Assembly: GCF_009730915.1 (NCBI RefSeq)
Contig: NC_052481.1
Coordinates: 20,744,461-20,808,460 of the forward strand
Source: Dioscorea cayenensis subsp. rotundata
Taxonomy: Eukaryota > Streptophyta > Magnoliopsida > Dioscoreales > Dioscoreaceae
DNA: 64,000 nucleotides
Direction: 5' to 3'
The notes under the pieces were generated by a model. That model was not told the DNA's origin. It searched no databases and saw only the letters and a program-made list of their open reading frames with translations. Positions 60,701-64,000 of the stretch are shown one piece after another (position 1 is the stretch's first letter; each line of letters opens with the position of its first letter). The position numbers and the translations under genes are program-made.

Positions 60701-61937
60701 CTCCTGAGAGGCAAACTTGTGCGGAAGTCTGTGGTACCCGAGCTGAATCAAATAGTGTGAACTCACACAGTCAGAAAAGAAGGAAACTACTTGATTCACA
60801 GTTGAGTAGTTGCACTAAAATGGTACAGTTGAGCTCCCTTGATGCGGAATCTTGCTGCCAGGCTGGTAATATCAGGAGTTTATCCAGGTTTACCAATGAG
60901 GTAACCGGATCACCTCATGCAGACAACCCATCCAAATTGATCTTTCAGAAATCCAAACAATCAATATTCTCAGAGATACATCCTAGCACTCTGTGCCTTT
61001 TGTCAGATCAAAATACTGAGGAGATGCTGAATATTTGTTGTTCGATCTGCAAAAACTCACTGGGCATAGCTGATAATAATTATCTTGTTCCATGTTCGCT
61101 GGCCATGTCATCCAAATCTTTTGTAGCATATATCCTAGAAAATGGACCGACAAGCATCTGCTTTTCGCAAGGGCTTCTCCAGAATCATGGGAGAACTATA
61201 CATGTTGTCATTACTGATGTTTCATCTGTAAACCAGTGTCTATTTAAAAGGTGCGTTCAAGGTGCCCTACATGATATTTGGTCAGAAGAAGATGGCTGTG
61301 TCTTCAGGATCCTCTTTTGCCCTTTCTGTGTAGTTTCCACACCTACTTGCCTTGGGCTTCAAATAATGGCAGCAAATTCAACCAACATTCACTTGCTAAA
61401 TAAGGTGCTATAAACAGTGGAATGATCCCAATGCTAATTTGAGGTTTTTTTATTTGGCTGCATAAGATATAATAAACAAAATCTTGCTTGCTTTACAGGT
61501 CATGTTCTATGCTGATTTTTTGGATATTCAAATGGAAGAATCAAAGAGAGAGGTAACAGATACTTGAACCAATAATACTTTCATATAGAAATATCATAGT
61601 ATAACAGAAAGCATTTCTATGATACTTTAATCCGGTGAGCGTCTGATCTCCATTTCATTATTGTGTCTAGGCTCTGTTGCCAGATTCCACCACAAAATTT
61701 TCCCCAGATTCAGGTCCAGTGCAGATTGAGAAATATGCTTATATTCCACAAATGCACAGTTTTGGGCCATTGCAGGCAACAAAATCAAAGGTCAAATAAT
61801 TTTATCCACTTGTTCATTTTCTTTTCTTTCTTTTACAAGTTTTTACCCATTTATTTTAACTCTTAACACAGCTCAAACTGCCAAAAAGAGAGCAAGTTCA
61901 TTCAGAGAATCTGGAAATAGTGCATGTAAGTGACTGA
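51751..61937 (+). CDS. FANCJ: FANCJ/BRIP1-type Fe-S DEAH helicase
   Basis: XPD-family 5'-3' helicase for crosslink repair and recombination in the nucleus. Twenty-eight coding exons, first 51751-52099, last 61872-61937 (others start at 52183, 52355, 52749, 52925, 53072, 53257, 53722, 53861, 54015, 54174, 54342, 54494, 55368, 56256, 56448, 56600, 57148, 58023, 58740, 58853, 59238, 59787, 59987, 60456, 61499, 61671); about 1298 residues. Walker A SPTGTGKS (65-72), Fe-S cysteines in EDCK, AGCL, GGCN and GCSYF, then DEAH (285-288; its His codon is split by an intron), SGTLSPM, VSEGIDFSDD, and motif VI QAAGRCIRHRHDYG. The long C-terminus ends with a cysteine-rich part. Odd: exon 9 reads +1 at GGG 53878-53880; as written it stops soon after, with one G fewer the frame continues. 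Intron 19 is U12-type. Confidence 0.93.
58068..58739 (+). other. U12-type GT-AG intron 19 of FANCJ
   Basis: The donor GTATCCTTC matches the U12 consensus RTATCCTTT in eight of nine positions. Near the 3' end TTTCTTAAC matches the branch consensus TTCCTTRAC in eight of nine, and CCAGCCTAG follows it directly, a spacing normal for minor-spliceosome introns. Flanking exons give DSARVV and VIVGIPFPN, conserved in this helicase. Without the inserted element the intron would be about 230 bp. Confidence 0.85.
58219..58651. mobile_element. hAT-like MITE with perfect 8-bp target duplication
   Basis: GTTGTGAC flanks the element at 58211-58218 and 58652-58659. The element begins TAGGGTTCTGCATGACC and ends ATTGACAGTCCTA, giving short imperfect inverted termini. 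Subterminal GAGCT and AAGCT motifs resemble those of the larger element at 45905-47104. It is 433 bp with no coding capacity. 8-bp target duplications are the mark of hAT transposition. Confidence 0.8.
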
Positions 61938-62870
61938 TTATGTCTAATCATGAGTTGGTTTTGTTTTTGGGAGGGGGATCTTCTCTATGTCCTGCATGCT
62001 ACAACAAAAGCATTGGGAATGAAACTAAGATTATCTTCAGAATTAGTTCCTCACTCTTGTTACATAGCTGTAATGGATTTTGCATAATTTGGAGCATTAG
62101 AATTGTTAATTGGTTATTGTACAGTGCACAAAACTGAAATTGATAATTATAAAATGTAAGCAGTTCTTTGGTGATGAAAATGTGTGAATCTCAAGTCTTA
62201 ATTATGTTATCATTATTGTGATAATCATCGTCATCATTATCATTTTTATTATGCAAGCAACTCACTTGGTGAGCTCTTAAAAATAAATTGCCTCTATTTT
62301 GATTTTGAACTAGGCTGAACCTAGCTTGAGTTTTTGAAATTAAAATTGCATTGAGTTAAAATAAATCTTATTTTAAGATGTGAGCTCAAACTAGGTTTGC
62401 TTTGATCAAGTTTACAACTTTGACTTTGACCAACGACTAAGTGATATATTGGTAGTTAGGTCTCTATTAAAATCAGTTATAAGTGGTGAGAGTTTAAATC
62501 TGAGGATATATTTTTGGGAATGTGATTAGTGATTTTGTGCCACGTCTATGTGTGCGCGGGTCTCACTCTCATTTGCTCCGTCAAGATTTGTGCATGCCCT
62601 GTTTTTCTTACCGGCCTAGCCACTCATCTTCCCAAAAACAAGAAAAAAATAAACAGCCAATAATCATATTCGTTAAGAAGTTAAAAGAAGGAAAAAACCA
62701 AAAAGCATAGAAATTCAATCTTTATACATAAGAATTAAGAAATCAAATAAGCCTACACCTCCTAGATTGGAAAAAAAGAATTTTTTTTTTTTTTCTAAAA
62801 AAAGGGCCCCTAAAGATGTCATTTAGTCTGTCACCTTGGCATATCATAAGGTTCTCCTGGTTAAAAAAGA
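61938..62870. other. convergent intergenic between FANCJ and WOX, with repeat fragments
   Basis: FANCJ 3' flank, then sequence with AGCTTGAG/GTGAGCTC motifs at about 62270-62410 that look like a decayed relative of the hAT-like elements. At about 62436-62650 lies a possible SINE, with an A-box-like TTGGTAGTTAGG, a B-box-like GAGTTTAAATCTG and an A-rich end near 62640. No target duplication was established. The last 100 bases are probably WOX 3' UTR. Confidence 0.4.
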
Positions 62871-63868
62871 TTGTAGTGTCCTTCATACTCCTTTCCCATT
62901 ATTTGGTCAAATCCTGCATTAACAACAATGAAATTTTAGTTATTATTTAGTCTATTTTTTAAATTTCTAAATAAGCTTTTTGATCATCAAAAACTTTTTA
63001 GTTACATATTGGTTTAAGTGTACTTTCAATCTTTAAATTATCCATTGTTGTCTCTTCAATTAAGAAAAAGAGTGCAAAAATAATCTTAAAACTACCCCCC
63101 TAAAAAAAAAGAGCAGTTATAGTCCCTATTTAAAAAAATATTTTCAGTCCTTCAACCAAAATGAACCTTTGTTTATGTTTTCAAGGACCAAATTGAATTT
63201 TCAGTATAATTGACTTGCCAAAAGCACACTTATACCTTAAATATAAGAACAAGCATTTAGCAATCTTAGGAAAAGAGTTCACAAGAAACCAAAAGATGAA
63301 CAACAATAGATCTTCTTCTCAAGTAAAAGGTCTGAATTATAGCTTCTACTAACAATCCAACACTTCTTTTTAAAGCACTAGCAAGTGATTACTTAAGTTG
63401 AATATATATGCTTACCATAAAAAGCCAGTTGACCAACATTCCCTGAAGATTTTGGGTTCTCATTTGATGCATGAATGCTTTGCATTCCACCAGTTTCAGG
63501 TTCCATTAAATGACCAGCAGCACTCAATTGTGTATTTTCATTTTCATGCAAATTTCTCATCCCTGACTCAAACTCCGGCTCGACTTCTGATTCATTATGA
63601 TTCAGTAATGTAGCTGTCTGCTTTCGCTTTGATCGCGCCCTTCTGTTTTGAAACCAGTTATATACATTTGTTTCAGAGATCAAACCGTGATGCGAAAGTT
63701 CAATAGTTATCTGTTTTATCTTTTGCTTGCTTGGAGTCCCATTGCCTTCACCAAATATCATCTCGAGAATTTGCAATTGTTTCGGTGTCGGCGTCCAACG
63801 TTGCCTTCCTGTGATTTTGTGACCAGATGGTATCAATGGATCACAACAGAGACTTCCCGGTCTCATTC
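62871..63868 (-). CDS. WUSCHEL-related homeobox protein, WOX13 (ancient) clade, 3' exons only
   Basis: Two exons are inside the window: 63416-63868 and 62871-62913 (stop TAA at 62871-62873). The first exon(s) lie beyond 64000, since the acceptor TTTCAG stands just before 63868. The WOX homeodomain is complete: [16 protein letters not shown], the insertion [19 protein letters not shown], then [18 protein letters not shown]. The sequence just before it ([11 protein letters not shown]) and lack of a WUS box (TLxLFP) point to the WOX13/10/14 group. Downstream the protein is acidic ([10 protein letters not shown]), and the tiny last exon ends [17 protein letters not shown]. Members regulate root, flowering and callus development. 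It is convergent with FANCJ. Confidence 0.93.
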
Positions 63869-64000
63869 CTGAAACACCAATTCATTGAGATAGAAATACA
63901 TGCAAGTTAAGCTTAAGTTTGTTGGAAAAAGAAAAGGTCATTACTTATTTAATTTGAACTGGTTATTGCAAACAAACTAATTATCATAGACTCTTAACAC
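63869..64000 (-). other. intron of the WOX gene running off the window
   Basis: Upstream intron of the WOX13-clade gene. No exon is visible before the right edge. Confidence 0.7.

Overview
The window is nuclear DNA from a flowering plant. It is AT-rich, its genes are split by many small to mid-size introns, and plant-only families are present (WOX13-clade homeobox, NAC, plant U-box/ARM ligase). I lean towards a monocot, but that is an impression from protein divergence and not a demonstrated placement. No bacterial, organellar, viral or retroviral sequence was recognised.

Layout: a possible unidentified terminal exon (about 66-293, +); ATG5 (980-4793, -); a histone H4 gene with TATA box and histone hexamer (6175-6486, +); an intron-less GT31-type glycosyltransferase whose frame breaks three times (7792-8694, +); a GC-rich inverted-repeat element (about 9176-9931); the nucleolar GTPase NSN1/nucleostemin (10294-15275, +), whose 2.2-kb intron holds a reversed exon of an NPC1-like gene; a LINE 3' end (about 15858-16165); a NAC transcription factor (18326-20386, +); a complete tRNA-derived SINE (21333-21493, -); a PUB43/44-type U-box ligase (22756-26124, -); N-acetylglucosaminyltransferase I (30020-35045, -, 18 exons); an EH-domain Pan1-like protein of the TPLATE complex (36201-44175, -, 13 exons); a nested repeat zone (about 45300-47480); a small coiled-coil protein (49607-50524, -); the FANCJ/BRIP1-type helicase (51751-61937, +, 28 exons); and the 3' exons of a WOX13-clade gene (62871-63868, -).

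The genes are mostly housekeeping: autophagy, chromatin, ribosome biogenesis, N-glycan maturation in the Golgi, endocytosis and interstrand-crosslink repair. They do not form one pathway. The order PUB - EH - coiled-coil - FANCJ - WOX13-clade resembles the Arabidopsis At1g20700-At1g20780 interval as I remember it, so this looks like an old conserved block into which GnTI and repeats have been placed.

Points that most deserve a second look: an AT-AC U12-type intron in GnTI and a GT-AG U12-type intron in FANCJ, the latter carrying a hAT-like insertion with a perfect 8-bp target duplication; six +1 frame breaks in four otherwise intact genes, which look more like assembly insertions than decay; the NPC1-like exon inside NSN1; a duplicated promoter block between the coiled-coil gene and FANCJ; and a cysteine-rich C-terminal module in the plant FANCJ. 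I found no operon-like or defence-like system.
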